Positions 33,428 to 47,250 of a stretch of DNA of 51,955 nucleotides are shown here, one piece after another. The DNA comes from Deltaproteobacteria bacterium (lineage in GTDB: Bacteria; Desulfobacterota; Dissulfuribacteria; Dissulfuribacterales; UBA3076). The notes beneath the pieces are model-generated. The model was not told the DNA's origin and ran no database searches. It saw nothing but the letters and a program-made list of their open reading frames with translations. Each line of letters begins with the position of its first letter. The stretch's first letter is position 1. Both the position numbers and the translations under genes were made by a program. The DNA lies in assembly GCA_030262715.1 (NCBI GenBank), contig JAJSZR010000002.1, forward strand, positions 1-51,955. Reading direction: 5' to 3'.

Positions 33428-33561
33428 TAAAACAGGGTTGGCCATCCTCTTAAATTAAACCGCTAACAAAAAGCTATTATATACTGACACCCAAGGTGGC
33501 AGTTCGTTATTTTAATTTTTTTATTCTGAATAATTTTATAGCAAAAAGGAGAAAAAATGCT

Positions 33562-33852
33562 ATGAAAATTCGTCCGTTGCATGACCGTATTTTGGTAACA
33601 CGCCTAAAAGAAGAAGAGAAGAGCAAGGGTGGAATTATCATCCCTGATACTGCAAAAGAAAAGCCGATTGAGGGAAAGGTCATCTCTACCGGGAACGGCA
33701 AGGTCCTTGAAAGCGGCGAGATCAAACCCCTGGATGTAAAAGAGGGGGATCGCATCCTATTTGGAAAATACTCCGGCACAGACGTAAAGATTGGCGGAGA
33801 AGAATATCTGATAATGAGGGAAGATGACGTCCTTGGCATTATTGAAGATTAG
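33562..33852 (+). CDS. groES: Co-chaperonin GroES
   Basis: The 96-residue protein forms the heptameric lid of the GroEL chamber. It begins [19 protein letters not shown], has the mobile loop [18 protein letters not shown] and ends DDVLGIIED. The start at 33562 has AGGAG about ten bases upstream. Five bases before it another ATG opens a two-codon frame, ATG-CTA-TGA, that overlaps the true start; this may be chance or may couple initiation. It is the first gene of the CIRCE-controlled operon. Confidence 0.97.
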   Translation: MKIRPLHDRILVTRLKEEEKSKGGIIIPDTAKEKPIEGKVISTGNGKVLESGEIKPLDVKEGDRILFGKYSGTDVKIGGEEYLIMREDDVLGIIED

Positions 33853-33922
33853 TTAAATTAAAAATATTTCATCAGGAAAAAATAGCGCTTATAATAACCG
33901 AACAACGGAGGTTAAGTAAACA

Positions 33923-35560
33923 ATGTCAGCCAAAGAAATTAAGTACAACATAAAGGCCAGGGAAGCCATGTTAACAGGTATAGATTCCCTGTCCAATGCA
34001 GTAAAGGTCACCCTTGGTCCCAAGGGCCGCAATGTCATCATTGAAAAATCCTTTGGGGCTCCTGTCATCACAAAGGATGGCGTTACCGTGGCCAAAGAGA
34101 TCGAGTTTGAGGACAAGTTTGAGAACATGGGCGCTCAAATGGTAAGGGAAGTAGCATCCAAGACCAGCGATGTTGCCGGTGATGGCACCACTACCGCAAC
34201 CATCCTCGCTCAGTCGATATATACAGAGGGTTCGAGGCTTGTGGCTGCCGGAATCAATCCCATGGCACTCAAGAGGGGAGTTGACAAGGCAGTTGGCGCT
34301 ATCGTAGACGGACTCAAAAAAATGAGCAAGCCAACCAAGGACCAGAAGGAGATTGCCCAGGTAGGTATGATATCCGCCAACAACGATCCCACCATTGGTA
34401 ACATCATTGCCGAGGCCATGGACAAGGTCGGCAAGGAAGGAGTCATTACGGTAGAAGAAGCCAAGGCCATGGAGACCTCACTTGATGTGGTGGAAGGCAT
34501 GCAGTTTGATCGCGGTTACAGCTCTCCCTATTTCGCAACTGACCCGGAAAAGATGGAGTGCGTATTGGGAGATCCCTATATCCTGATCCACGAGAAAAAG
34601 ATAAGCAACATGAAAGACCTTCTACCAATCCTTGAGCAAATCGCCAAGATGGGTAAGCCCCTCATGATCATATCCGAGGATGTTGAGGGCGAAGCCCTGG
34701 CTACCTTAGTAGTAAACAAGCTCCGGGGAACCCTCCAGGTTTGTGCAGTAAAGGCCCCTGGGTTTGGTGATAGGCGCAAGGCCATGATGGAGGATATTGC
34801 CATTTTGACTGGTGGCGAACTGGTAGCAGAAGACCTGGGTATTAAGCTTGAAAACGTATCTGTCAATGACCTCGGGACGGCAAAGAGAATTATAATCGAT
34901 AAAGACAACACCACTATTATTGATGGTGCCGGTTCCAAGGAAAAGATCGGGGGCCGTGTAAGGCAGATCCGCACACTGATCGATGAGACAACCTCAGACT
35001 ACGACCGGGAAAAGCTGCAAGAGCGTCTGGCCAAACTCATCGGAGGAGTGGCGGTCATTAACGTTGGGGCAGCCACTGAAACCGAAATGAAAGAAAAGAA
35101 GGCCAGGGTGGAAGATGCCCTTAACGCCACCAGGGCAGCAGTAGAAGAGGGAGTAATCCCCGGCGGTGGTACCGCCTACCTCCGCTGCATAGGTGCATTG
35201 GACGACATCAAGGTTGAGAACCATGATGAAGAGCTAGGGGTCAATATCATCCGCAGGGCCCTTGAAGAGCCTTTGCGGCAGATTGCCTGCAATGCAGGAC
35301 ATGAGGGCTCCGTTGTTGTTGAACACGTGAAGTCCAAGAGCGGAAATATTGGCTTCAACGCTGAAAAGGCTGAATACGAGGATCTTATGCAGGCCGGAAT
35401 CATTGACCCGACAAAGGTCTCCCGCATAGCACTTCAAAATGCTGCCAGCGTCTCCGGTCTGCTCATTACCACAGAGGCCATGGTCGCGGAGGTTCCCAAG
35501 GAGGAGCCGGCAATGGGTATGCCTCCCGGCGGCGGTATGCCCCCAGGTGGTATGATGTAA
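33923..35560 (+). CDS. groEL: Chaperonin GroEL
   Basis: The 545-residue ATP-driven chaperonin subunit contains the ATP-binding [10 protein letters not shown] and [12 protein letters not shown], the [13 protein letters not shown] apical region, and the C-terminal Gly-Met-rich tail ([14 protein letters not shown]). GGAGG lies nine bases upstream of the ATG. It follows groES by 70 bp and ends before a rho-independent terminator. Confidence 0.99.
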   Translation: MSAKEIKYNIKAREAMLTGIDSLSNAVKVTLGPKGRNVIIEKSFGAPVITKDGVTVAKEIEFEDKFENMGAQMVREVASKTSDVAGDGTTTATILAQSIYTEGSRLVAAGINPMALKRGVDKAVGAIVDGLKKMSKPTKDQKEIAQVGMISANNDPTIGNIIAEAMDKVGKEGVITVEEAKAMETSLDVVEGMQFDRGYSSPYFATDPEKMECVLGDPYILIHEKKISNMKDLLPILEQIAKMGKPLMIISEDVEGEALATLVVNKLRGTLQVCAVKAPGFGDRRKAMMEDIAILTGGELVAEDLGIKLENVSVNDLGTAKRIIIDKDNTTIIDGAGSKEKIGGRVRQIRTLIDETTSDYDREKLQERLAKLIGGVAVINVGAATETEMKEKKARVEDALNATRAAVEEGVIPGGGTAYLRCIGALDDIKVENHDEELGVNIIRRALEEPLRQIACNAGHEGSVVVEHVKSKSGNIGFNAEKAEYEDLMQAGIIDPTKVSRIALQNAASVSGLLITTEAMVAEVPKEEPAMGMPPGGGMPPGGMM

Positions 35561-35616
35561 GACAGGTGAAAGCTATTGCAGGATCAGTTTTCTTAAACCC
35601 TGCAAGACAAAAACAT

Positions 35617-35654
35617 AAAGGCCTCTCTCACTTAACAGGGGGGCCTTTTCTTTT
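35617..35654. terminator. Terminator between convergent groEL and rpoD
   Basis: AAAGGCC and GGCCTTT form a stem followed by TTTTCTTTT on the plus strand. The reverse strand also has T-rich sequence after the stem (TTTATGTTTTTG), so it can end both transcripts. Confidence 0.8.
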
Positions 35655-35678
35655 ACACCGGATATTCCAAACCAAAGG

Positions 35679-37301
35679 CTAACCTTTGACAAAACTCTTC
35701 AACATCCGGCTCCTGCCGGGATGTCTTAACTTCCTCAGTGCCTTTGCCTCTATCTGACGTATACGCTCTCTGGTAACAAAGAAGTCCTTGCCAACCTCTT
35801 CAAGGGTGTGATCTGATTGCTCTCCGATCCCGAAACGCATTCGAAGTATTTTTTCTTCTCTTGGTGTTAAGGTACTAAGAGCAATCCTTGTTTGCTCCAC
35901 TAAATTTGTACCCATTGTAGCTTCATCTGGAGACTTGGCCTCTTTATCCTCTATAAAATCCACTAAGTGGCTGTGTTCGCCATCGCCTATGGGAGTCTCT
36001 AAAGATATGGGATCTCTGGCCATCTTTATGACCTGGGACACCTTATCCCTGGGCAACCCCAGATGCTTAGCAACCTCCTCCGGCGCAGGCTCCTTCCCTG
36101 TCTCCTGTATCAGGGCCCTTGTAGCCCAAATAACCTTGTTCATAGTCTCAACCATGTGGACAGGTATGCGAATTGTCCTGGACTGATCGGCAATAGCCCT
36201 AGTGATTGCCTGACGGATCCACCAGGTTGCATAGGTGCTGAACTTGTAACCTCTTTTATATTCGAACTTATCAACGGCCTTCATAAGACCTATGTTGCCT
36301 TCCTGTATGAGATCAGAAAGATGCAGGCCCCGATGGAAATACTTTTTGGCGATGCTGACAACAAGACGGAGATTGGCCCAGACAAGATGCTTTTTGGCGT
36401 CTCTGGCAAGCTCAACTCCTTCATTGAATCGGGAAATAACGTTTTCCAGTTCTTTGGCATATAGCCCAGACTTTGCCAGAAATTCTCCGTCTGAAACATT
36501 GCCTAATTCCCGTTTTTCCTTGTCGAAGGCCTGGCAGAGCAGCTCTTGAAAACATTTTTCGATTCGCGCCTCTCCAAAGGTTTTCATCATGGAAGACCGG
36601 TTTTCCGTGAGTGCCTGTTTAATCGCTTTCAGGGCATCGTCGTCCAGACCGGGCTTTATGGACCTTAGAAGCCTGCGATTTTTTTTCTGAAGTATCTGAA
36701 TCTCATCCAAAATATCTCTGAGACGGGCTTTCCCATTTCTTGAATTGGCCTGTTTTTTAGCTTTGATGTAATCTGCATCTGAATTCTCTTCAGCCATGCA
36801 ATTAACATTCTTCACGATGGCCCGCGCCTCCTTGATAAAGGCATCAACTACATCGGGAATAGATAATGAGGCCTCTACAAAAGTTTGCTCCCCTTCCTCT
36901 ATAGCCTTTGCTATGTTAATCTCCTCTGTTCTGCTAAAAACTCTGTCTCCCATCTCCTTAAGGTAGATTCTCACTGGGTCAACACACCCACCCTTTCCTT
37001 CATCCAGATAGATGTCTTTTACACTATCACCGGATTTCTCTTCAACAACCGGTTCTACCTCATCCTCTTTAAGCAACCCCAGTGTAAAGCCGCTATCCAG
37101 CTCATGCACGCCTTTGTCTTCTTGATCAATATCTCCATATAGGCTTTGCTCTCCTTTATACTTTTCACGACAGGTCCGGACCTGGATTTTCCGCCTAACC
37201 TTTCTTGTCCTTTGAGAAATAGCTTTCCTGCCATTTTTCGCCCAACTGGTTAGCTGATCCTCCATTAAGTAATGCAAATCATAACCCTCTTCTTTCCTCA
37301 T
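35679..37301 (-). CDS. rpoD: Primary RNA polymerase sigma factor RpoD
   Basis: The 540-residue protein has region 1.2 ([20 protein letters not shown]), a non-conserved insert, regions 2.1-2.4 ([53 protein letters not shown]), region 3 and region 4.2 ([20 protein letters not shown]). The N-terminus lacks the usual region 1.1 fold: it starts with about 50 very basic residues ([19 protein letters not shown]) and then an acidic linker. The ATG at 37301 has GGAGGA upstream. It is transcribed after dnaG, as in the classical macromolecular-synthesis operon. Confidence 0.96.
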   Translation of the reverse strand: MRKEEGYDLHYLMEDQLTSWAKNGRKAISQRTRKVRRKIQVRTCREKYKGEQSLYGDIDQEDKGVHELDSGFTLGLLKEDEVEPVVEEKSGDSVKDIYLDEGKGGCVDPVRIYLKEMGDRVFSRTEEINIAKAIEEGEQTFVEASLSIPDVVDAFIKEARAIVKNVNCMAEENSDADYIKAKKQANSRNGKARLRDILDEIQILQKKNRRLLRSIKPGLDDDALKAIKQALTENRSSMMKTFGEARIEKCFQELLCQAFDKEKRELGNVSDGEFLAKSGLYAKELENVISRFNEGVELARDAKKHLVWANLRLVVSIAKKYFHRGLHLSDLIQEGNIGLMKAVDKFEYKRGYKFSTYATWWIRQAITRAIADQSRTIRIPVHMVETMNKVIWATRALIQETGKEPAPEEVAKHLGLPRDKVSQVIKMARDPISLETPIGDGEHSHLVDFIEDKEAKSPDEATMGTNLVEQTRIALSTLTPREEKILRMRFGIGEQSDHTLEEVGKDFFVTRERIRQIEAKALRKLRHPGRSRMLKSFVKG

Positions 37302-37367
37302 CAATTCCTCCTTTTTTACAAAAGTGGCATCAAATTGGACATTATAGTCTGCAGTTCCTGAAGATAC

Positions 37368-39137
37368 TCACCTGAGCTGTAGTAACTGTTTTAAAAGATC
37401 TTCATCATCCATTACCCCTGCAGGGGCTTTGATCTGTTCCAGAACATTCCATCTCAAGACCTTATTGCGACGATCCTCACAATATCTTTTTAGGCCTGAA
37501 AGCATCTCTTCTTCCATATCCTCAAACGGGGAAAAGTCTGCAGAAAGTCGCATGGCCAAGGCCCTTAATTCAGGCACAGGCTCAAGCTGATCATACAGGT
37601 CAGAAAGATTGAGATTCCCTGACATACTGTAGAGATGCGACATTGCCATCCAAAGATCCCTCAAAGACGGAACCTCAAGCCACAAATCCAGGCCGGCGTC
37701 CAAAAAAGCCTCCATATACCGGGGATGCCCGAGCAGGAAACCTATCAGCTTAGCCTCCGCCCTATTTTCAGGACCCTTGTGGATTTTGACTTCAGCAGAC
37801 AGTTCATAACGATTTCTAATATTGGAAACGACAGTACTGGAATTGCTGACATTCAGGCGCTCCCAAAGGCTCTCCTCTCTCACACCCAATTTTTGAGCCA
37901 CATATCCTACCAAAAGCGATTTTCTGACTGGATCACTGACAGGCTGAAGGATCAACAGCACATCTTCTGTTGTCCTGAATCTTCCTTCCGGGTCATTTCC
38001 ATAAGATAACAGGCCTTGCTGAATAGCAAAATCAAGGCCGGAACCGGCTGTATCTACCTGGGCCTCCCAAGCCTCCTTGCCTTCCCGCCTAACAAAGCTA
38101 TCCGGGTCATCTTCAGCAGGAAGATTAAGCACCCTGACCCTGAGATCCAGTTTGTAAAAGAATGGAAGCGCTCTGAGGGCAGCCTTGACCCCTGCGGTAT
38201 CGCCATCAAAAACCAGAATCCAGTCCTTGCAAAGCCCTTTTAATTGCTTGACATGATCTTCAGTCAAGGCTGTACCGAGTGTTGCAACAACCTGATCTAT
38301 ATCGAACTGGGCCAAGGCCAGGAGATCCATGTATCCTTCAACTACATAGCCTCTGCCGGCCCGTCTGATTGCCCCTTTATTTTGAGACAGACCGTAAAGG
38401 ACCCTGCTCTTGTTGTAGACAGGAGTTTCAGGAGAATTCAGGTACTTGGGTTGGCCATCTTTCAGAATACGACCGCCCAAAGCCACTACCTTCCCCGACC
38501 TGTCAAGGATAGGAAAGATAATCCTCCCACGAAAACGGTCATAGTATCCCTTCCCGCTCTCCCTGGAGACAATCAACCCCGCCTTTTCTGCCTTATCGAG
38601 TGACAGCCCTTCGGCATTTAAATGATTGATAAGACCATCCCAGCGATCATTGGCCCATCCCAGCCGAAACCCAGAAATGATCTCGAATTTCAGGCCACGG
38701 CCTTCAAGATATGCCCGCGCATCACTGGCTCCGGGTGAATGAAGGAGGTTTTGGTAATAAAATTCTGCTGCAAACAGATTGAGACTGACTAATTCTTCCG
38801 TCTCCATATGACGCTTTTGATCCCGGGATGATCTCGGTCTTTCAGGAATGATTATGCCGTAACGGTTGGCTAAGGCCTTCACTGCTTCCACAAAGCTCAT
38901 GCCCTGCATCTTCATAAGGAATTTGAAGACGTCTCCGCCTTCGCCACATCCGAAACAGTGAAAAATCTGTTTTTCTTCGCTAACTGAAAAGGAGGGATCT
39001 TTATCCGGATGAAAGGGACAGAGGCCGATCCAGTTTCGGCCGCTCTTTTTCAACGTCACATATTCTCCGACGACCTGCCGGATATTTGCAGCTTCAAGTA
39101 CGCTTCTAAGGACGTCCTCAGGAATATACGAGCTCAC
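37368..39137 (-). CDS. dnaG: DNA primase
   Basis: The 589-residue protein has the CHC2 zinc finger with C40, H43, C61 and C64 (CPFHPDK and FHCFGCGEGGD). The TOPRIM core shows VVEGYMDLLAL, ATLGTALT and VFDGDTAG. The C-terminal helicase-binding domain follows (about 430-589). It synthesises RNA primers at replication forks. It lies 66 bp before rpoD on the same strand. Confidence 0.97.
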   Translation of the reverse strand: MSSYIPEDVLRSVLEAANIRQVVGEYVTLKKSGRNWIGLCPFHPDKDPSFSVSEEKQIFHCFGCGEGGDVFKFLMKMQGMSFVEAVKALANRYGIIIPERPRSSRDQKRHMETEELVSLNLFAAEFYYQNLLHSPGASDARAYLEGRGLKFEIISGFRLGWANDRWDGLINHLNAEGLSLDKAEKAGLIVSRESGKGYYDRFRGRIIFPILDRSGKVVALGGRILKDGQPKYLNSPETPVYNKSRVLYGLSQNKGAIRRAGRGYVVEGYMDLLALAQFDIDQVVATLGTALTEDHVKQLKGLCKDWILVFDGDTAGVKAALRALPFFYKLDLRVRVLNLPAEDDPDSFVRREGKEAWEAQVDTAGSGLDFAIQQGLLSYGNDPEGRFRTTEDVLLILQPVSDPVRKSLLVGYVAQKLGVREESLWERLNVSNSSTVVSNIRNRYELSAEVKIHKGPENRAEAKLIGFLLGHPRYMEAFLDAGLDLWLEVPSLRDLWMAMSHLYSMSGNLNLSDLYDQLEPVPELRALAMRLSADFSPFEDMEEEMLSGLKRYCEDRRNKVLRWNVLEQIKAPAGVMDDEDLLKQLLQLR

Positions 39138-39505
39138 GCCATACGCCCCTTAACTCAGCATACCTAAAGGAAATGATGCATGAAGGATCAAGGATTCCAC
39201 TCCCCAGAAATCCGACCGCAAAGTCATGAAAACCACTACTTTGTTGGACGGTCATATTAACAAGGCGAGGCAATCTGTCAATAAGTAGGACGTAACTTTG
39301 GATATTTCATAATATCGAAATCTGAAACAATATCGAATTACCAAAATTCTAATGACAAAAACGGGGCATGACCTGGAAGACGTTGAATTCCGAACTAACA
39401 CGAATAATTTCACTGTTGATTTTATTGAATAAGTCTGTAAAAAGCAAATAACGCTTGCGAGCCTTTTCAAGATACGTGTCGTGCAGCAGGGAGATAAATA
39501 ACGTT
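39138..39505. other. Intergenic region between dnaG and the substrate-binding gene
   Basis: No gene is seen. The middle is AT-rich with repetitive ATATCGAA-type words (TTCATAATATCGAAATCTG, CAATATCGAATTACC), reminiscent of dispersed repeats. Promoters for both divergent genes should lie here, but no convincing boxes stand out. Confidence 0.4.
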
Positions 39506-40348
39506 ATGAATAAAAAGGACCTTCCGGTAATCCCATCTGACAGGTCAGACGATCTTCATAATTTGGAAATTGCGGATTCATCTGATCTTGTCCTCTTTAT
39601 GGCAGGGAATCAATTTATGGCAATGGGAGAGATCATCTCTGCCTTTCAAAAGGAATACCATCATATCAAGAGGATCTTCTACGAAACCCTTCCTCCGGGA
39701 CTTGAACTGAAACAGATCTTATCCGGCAGCGCCGTTTTTGGTGATAAAACATTGGACATTTATCCGGATGTTTACACTTCAGTAAATGAAAAAGCAATGA
39801 AGATACTGGAACAGTCCGGCCATATCGATAAAGGTAACTATCACCTGTATCTTCATAACAGGTTGACCTTGATGGTTGTGAAAGAAAACCCTGCGAGGAT
39901 AGGTTCTGTTACGGACCTGGCGCGGGATGATGTCCGCATCTCACAGCCTGACCCTGAAAATGAAGATATTGCTTTCTTGATTATGGAAATGTACAGGCAG
40001 GCGGGCGGGGATAGGCTGGTCCATCGAATAATGGAGGAAAAGCGTGCTGAAGGATCAACCATTTTCACGGCTGTTCATCACAGAGAGACCCCGTTACGTA
40101 TTGCAAAAAAGACGGTTGACGTGGGGCCTGTATGGGCCACGGAAGCAATACATGCAAGATCATCCGGTCTCGCTTTTGATGTGGTTGAGCCTGGTGAAAA
40201 ACTCGATCAGAGAGACAGGACGAATTATTATATATGTAAATTAAAAAATGCCCCGCACCCGGATAATGCCGGGATGTTTCTGGATTTTATTGCTTCACCG
40301 TCTGCCCAAGAGATCTACAAGAAATATGGTTTTGAAAAGGAACCATAA
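39506..40348 (+). CDS. Periplasmic-binding-protein-like protein without signal peptide (ModA/PBP2 type)
   Basis: The protein has about 280 residues. SSDLVLFMAGNQFMAMGEII at the start, LHNRLTLMVVKENPARIGSV with TDLARDDVRISQPDPENEDI, and TIFTAVHHRETPLRIAKKTV with VDVGPVWATEAIHA follow the order of extracellular solute-binding proteins of the molybdate/sulfate group. No signal peptide or lipobox precedes them, so it should remain in the cytoplasm unless the start is further upstream. The ligand is unknown. The stop overlaps the next start as TAATG. It is not accompanied by ABC permease genes, so it may serve as a sensor rather than a transporter. Confidence 0.7.
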   Translation: MNKKDLPVIPSDRSDDLHNLEIADSSDLVLFMAGNQFMAMGEIISAFQKEYHHIKRIFYETLPPGLELKQILSGSAVFGDKTLDIYPDVYTSVNEKAMKILEQSGHIDKGNYHLYLHNRLTLMVVKENPARIGSVTDLARDDVRISQPDPENEDIAFLIMEMYRQAGGDRLVHRIMEEKRAEGSTIFTAVHHRETPLRIAKKTVDVGPVWATEAIHARSSGLAFDVVEPGEKLDQRDRTNYYICKLKNAPHPDNAGMFLDFIASPSAQEIYKKYGFEKEP

Positions 40349-41004
40349 TGCATATTCAAGCAACTACCATTTCGGATGCCTGGTACCAGATCCTGTACAA
40401 TATTGAATCCGAAGCCTATCGTCAGGATATCGAAAGGGGATCCTTTGAGAAAGAACACTACCGACTTCAGATACCCTGGTTGTCTTTGGAGATCATGCAT
40501 CCTCTTCAGGATATGATTCCAGTTATTCCTCCCGGATGCTCCGCGCCTCCCCCGAACACCATGGAATATGTGAAAAAATATTTTATCGACTACTTGCTGG
40601 GAGGAAAACTGCCGGGAAAGAACGAGGCCTATACCTATGCATCGCGGATAGACGTTCAGCTTTCCAAGGCTATACAGATTCTCAAAGATACTCCCAATAC
40701 AAATCAGTCTTCCATAATTGTTGGACGGCCGGAGGACTTAGACCTTCAAGACCCAGCCTGCCTTAGAGCGATAGACCTGAAAGTTCACGATGGCCAGCTT
40801 GATATCGCAACCTTTTGGCGCAGTTGGGATATTTGGGCTGGTTTGCCAACCAATTTAGGAGGTTTGGCATTGTTAATGGAATATGTCTCCGAGGAAATAG
40901 GATTTAGGGTGGGAGTCTTAAGAGCCGCAAGCCAGGGGGCCCATATTTATGAATATCAAATTCCTTTTGTGAAAGCTCGATTGGGACGGGAGGAGAATCC
41001 TTAA
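40348..41004 (+). CDS. Thymidylate-synthase-like protein (ThyA fold, short)
   Basis: This 218-residue protein is shorter than the usual 264 residues of ThyA. Its C-terminal half aligns with the ThyA core: DPACL (catalytic Cys position), DGQLDIATFWRSWDIWAGLP (R and D of the RSWD motif), TNLGGLALLMEYVSEEIGF (conserved Asn) and GAHIYEY (His and Tyr for dUMP binding). The N-terminal half is divergent and resembles short archaeal forms. The key residues are present, so nucleotide binding is likely; whether it makes dTMP or another methylated pyrimidine is open. It is coupled to the binding-protein-like gene before it. Confidence 0.7.
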   Translation: MHIQATTISDAWYQILYNIESEAYRQDIERGSFEKEHYRLQIPWLSLEIMHPLQDMIPVIPPGCSAPPPNTMEYVKKYFIDYLLGGKLPGKNEAYTYASRIDVQLSKAIQILKDTPNTNQSSIIVGRPEDLDLQDPACLRAIDLKVHDGQLDIATFWRSWDIWAGLPTNLGGLALLMEYVSEEIGFRVGVLRAASQGAHIYEYQIPFVKARLGREENP

Positions 41005-41007
41005 TCC

Positions 41008-45913
<4,906 letters not shown>

Positions 45914-45961
45914 AGAAAGACTATACGTTGAGGGCTGGAAGGGGTCAAGAAATGACAACGG

Positions 45962-46163
45962 ATTTGATCACGGGATGGCCGTCCTTTGTCGCTCCATATG
46001 CTTTCGCCCCTTGTTTTCTAAGGCATTTGCAGCGGGGGATTTCTGCCCCCTCCCCGTTCTCCTTCGCTTCGCTCCGGAGCCGGGGTTTCCCCCACTCCAA
46101 ATGCCAAGAAAACTGCGGAACTTAGGCAGGTCGCTCCAAGGGACGGCCATCCCGTGATCAAAT
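45962..46163. repeat. GC-rich nested inverted-repeat element (about 200 bp) beside rnr
   Basis: The outer arms of 23 bp are perfect inverse complements (45962-45984, containing GATCACGGGATGGCCGTCC, and 46141-46163). Inside, GGCATTTG and CAAATGCC pair, as do runs of G and C around GGGGGATTTCTGCCCCC. ATGACA stands near both ends (45952-45957 and 46166-46171). The GC-rich centre differs from the AT-rich DNA around it. The whole could fold as one long RNA hairpin. It may be a MITE or a structured RNA; no coding frame of note is present. Confidence 0.75.
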
Positions 46164-46262
46164 ACATGACATCAGATGAATATCACCTTTGCGTTTTTCT
46201 ATAATTCCAGTTATTTTTACTGCCAATTGAGAATTCAGGGATTGAGAAATTGAAGGTTGTTC

Positions 46263-46417
46263 CGGTATCCTTACATAGTAAGCCAAAAGTTGTTTACACT
46301 TTATTCATCCTGTACTTTGGCAGTGAAATTTGAAATTTGAAATTAGAGCTGATTAATCGAGTTGTTATTCAGTTTTTATCCAAATTTCCAATTTCTAGTT
46401 TCCAGTTTCGGCATCCA
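46263..46417. repeat. MITE family 1, decayed copy D
   Basis: The left end GGTATCCTTACATAG and the subterminal TTGTTTACACTTTATTCATC are recognisable, as are GAAATTTGAAATTTGAAATT tracts and the CCAGTTTCGGCATC segment. The right terminal part with AAAGTGTAAACT is missing, and no flanking duplication remains. It is older than copies A to C. It lies upstream of the NYN gene. Confidence 0.65.
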
Positions 46418-46460
46418 GTACGGGAACAATGTTTTTTAAAATTTTTATTAAAGGTGCTAT

Positions 46461-47246
46461 ATGCTTAAAGCAGGAATTTTTTTGGATATTGAAAATCTGG
46501 TACGATGCGGGGGTTGGGGAATTCGATACCGCGTTGTTAGAGAGTTGGTAGAGGCTCAAGAAGCCACGATACTACGGGCAAACGCCTACATGGCAATCGA
46601 TTCGGAACGGGAAGAAAAGGATATCGATTATCAGAGGAAGAAACAAGAGTATCGAGATGCAGTCAGACGTGAAAGTTTCCACTTGGTTTTAAAAAAAGTC
46701 CAGCGGTACAGGAATTCTGAAGGGGATATTATTACCAAAGCAAATGCTGACCTTGATCTTGCGATAGACGCATTATTGCAGGCAGATAACCTGGATTACA
46801 TACTATTAGGCAGCGGTGATGGTGATTTTTTCAGGCTTGTCCGGACACTTCAGAACAGAGGAAAGCGAGTAGATCTCCTCTCTTTCTCCAACACGAGTGA
46901 AATCCTTCGGTGTGAAGTTGATAACCACTTTTCAGGATATCTGGTTCCCGGACTCTTGCCTTCCATAGACAATTCGTCGCGTAAACGCGGAGTAATGCAT
47001 GTCTTTAACGAGGAGAAGGGATTCGCATTTCTGGCTGTACGAACCGGTCTTGGTGTCTTGGATATTCGTGACGATGTCTTTTGCCATATTAGCGATTTCA
47101 AACACAGAGACGGACGTGTCGTGACCGATCAGTCCTTTGCTCAATTAAAGACCCAGCAGAAGATTATTGAGTTCGAACTTGTTGAGCGAAGCGATGGCAA
47201 GGTAAAAGCAATCAATGCCACTGAGTTTGAACCTGAAATGAAATGA
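46461..47246 (+). CDS. NYN-domain (LabA/DUF88-like) putative RNase fused to a cold-shock domain
   Basis: The protein has 261 residues. The N-terminal NYN domain shows GIFLDIENLVRCGG (D and N), KANADLDLAIDALLQADNLD and ILLGSGDGDFFRLVRTLQNR, the PIN-like acidic centre. From about 175 on, RGVMHVFNEEKGFAFLAV and DDVFCHISDF form the two RNA-binding strands of a cold-shock fold. An RNA-cutting enzyme targeted by its own RNA-binding domain is a plausible reading; substrates are unknown. It stands alone, divergent from rnr, another RNase. AGGTG precedes the ATG. Confidence 0.82.
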   Translation: MLKAGIFLDIENLVRCGGWGIRYRVVRELVEAQEATILRANAYMAIDSEREEKDIDYQRKKQEYRDAVRRESFHLVLKKVQRYRNSEGDIITKANADLDLAIDALLQADNLDYILLGSGDGDFFRLVRTLQNRGKRVDLLSFSNTSEILRCEVDNHFSGYLVPGLLPSIDNSSRKRGVMHVFNEEKGFAFLAVRTGLGVLDIRDDVFCHISDFKHRDGRVVTDQSFAQLKTQQKIIEFELVERSDGKVKAINATEFEPEMK

Positions 47247-47250
47247 GCCT

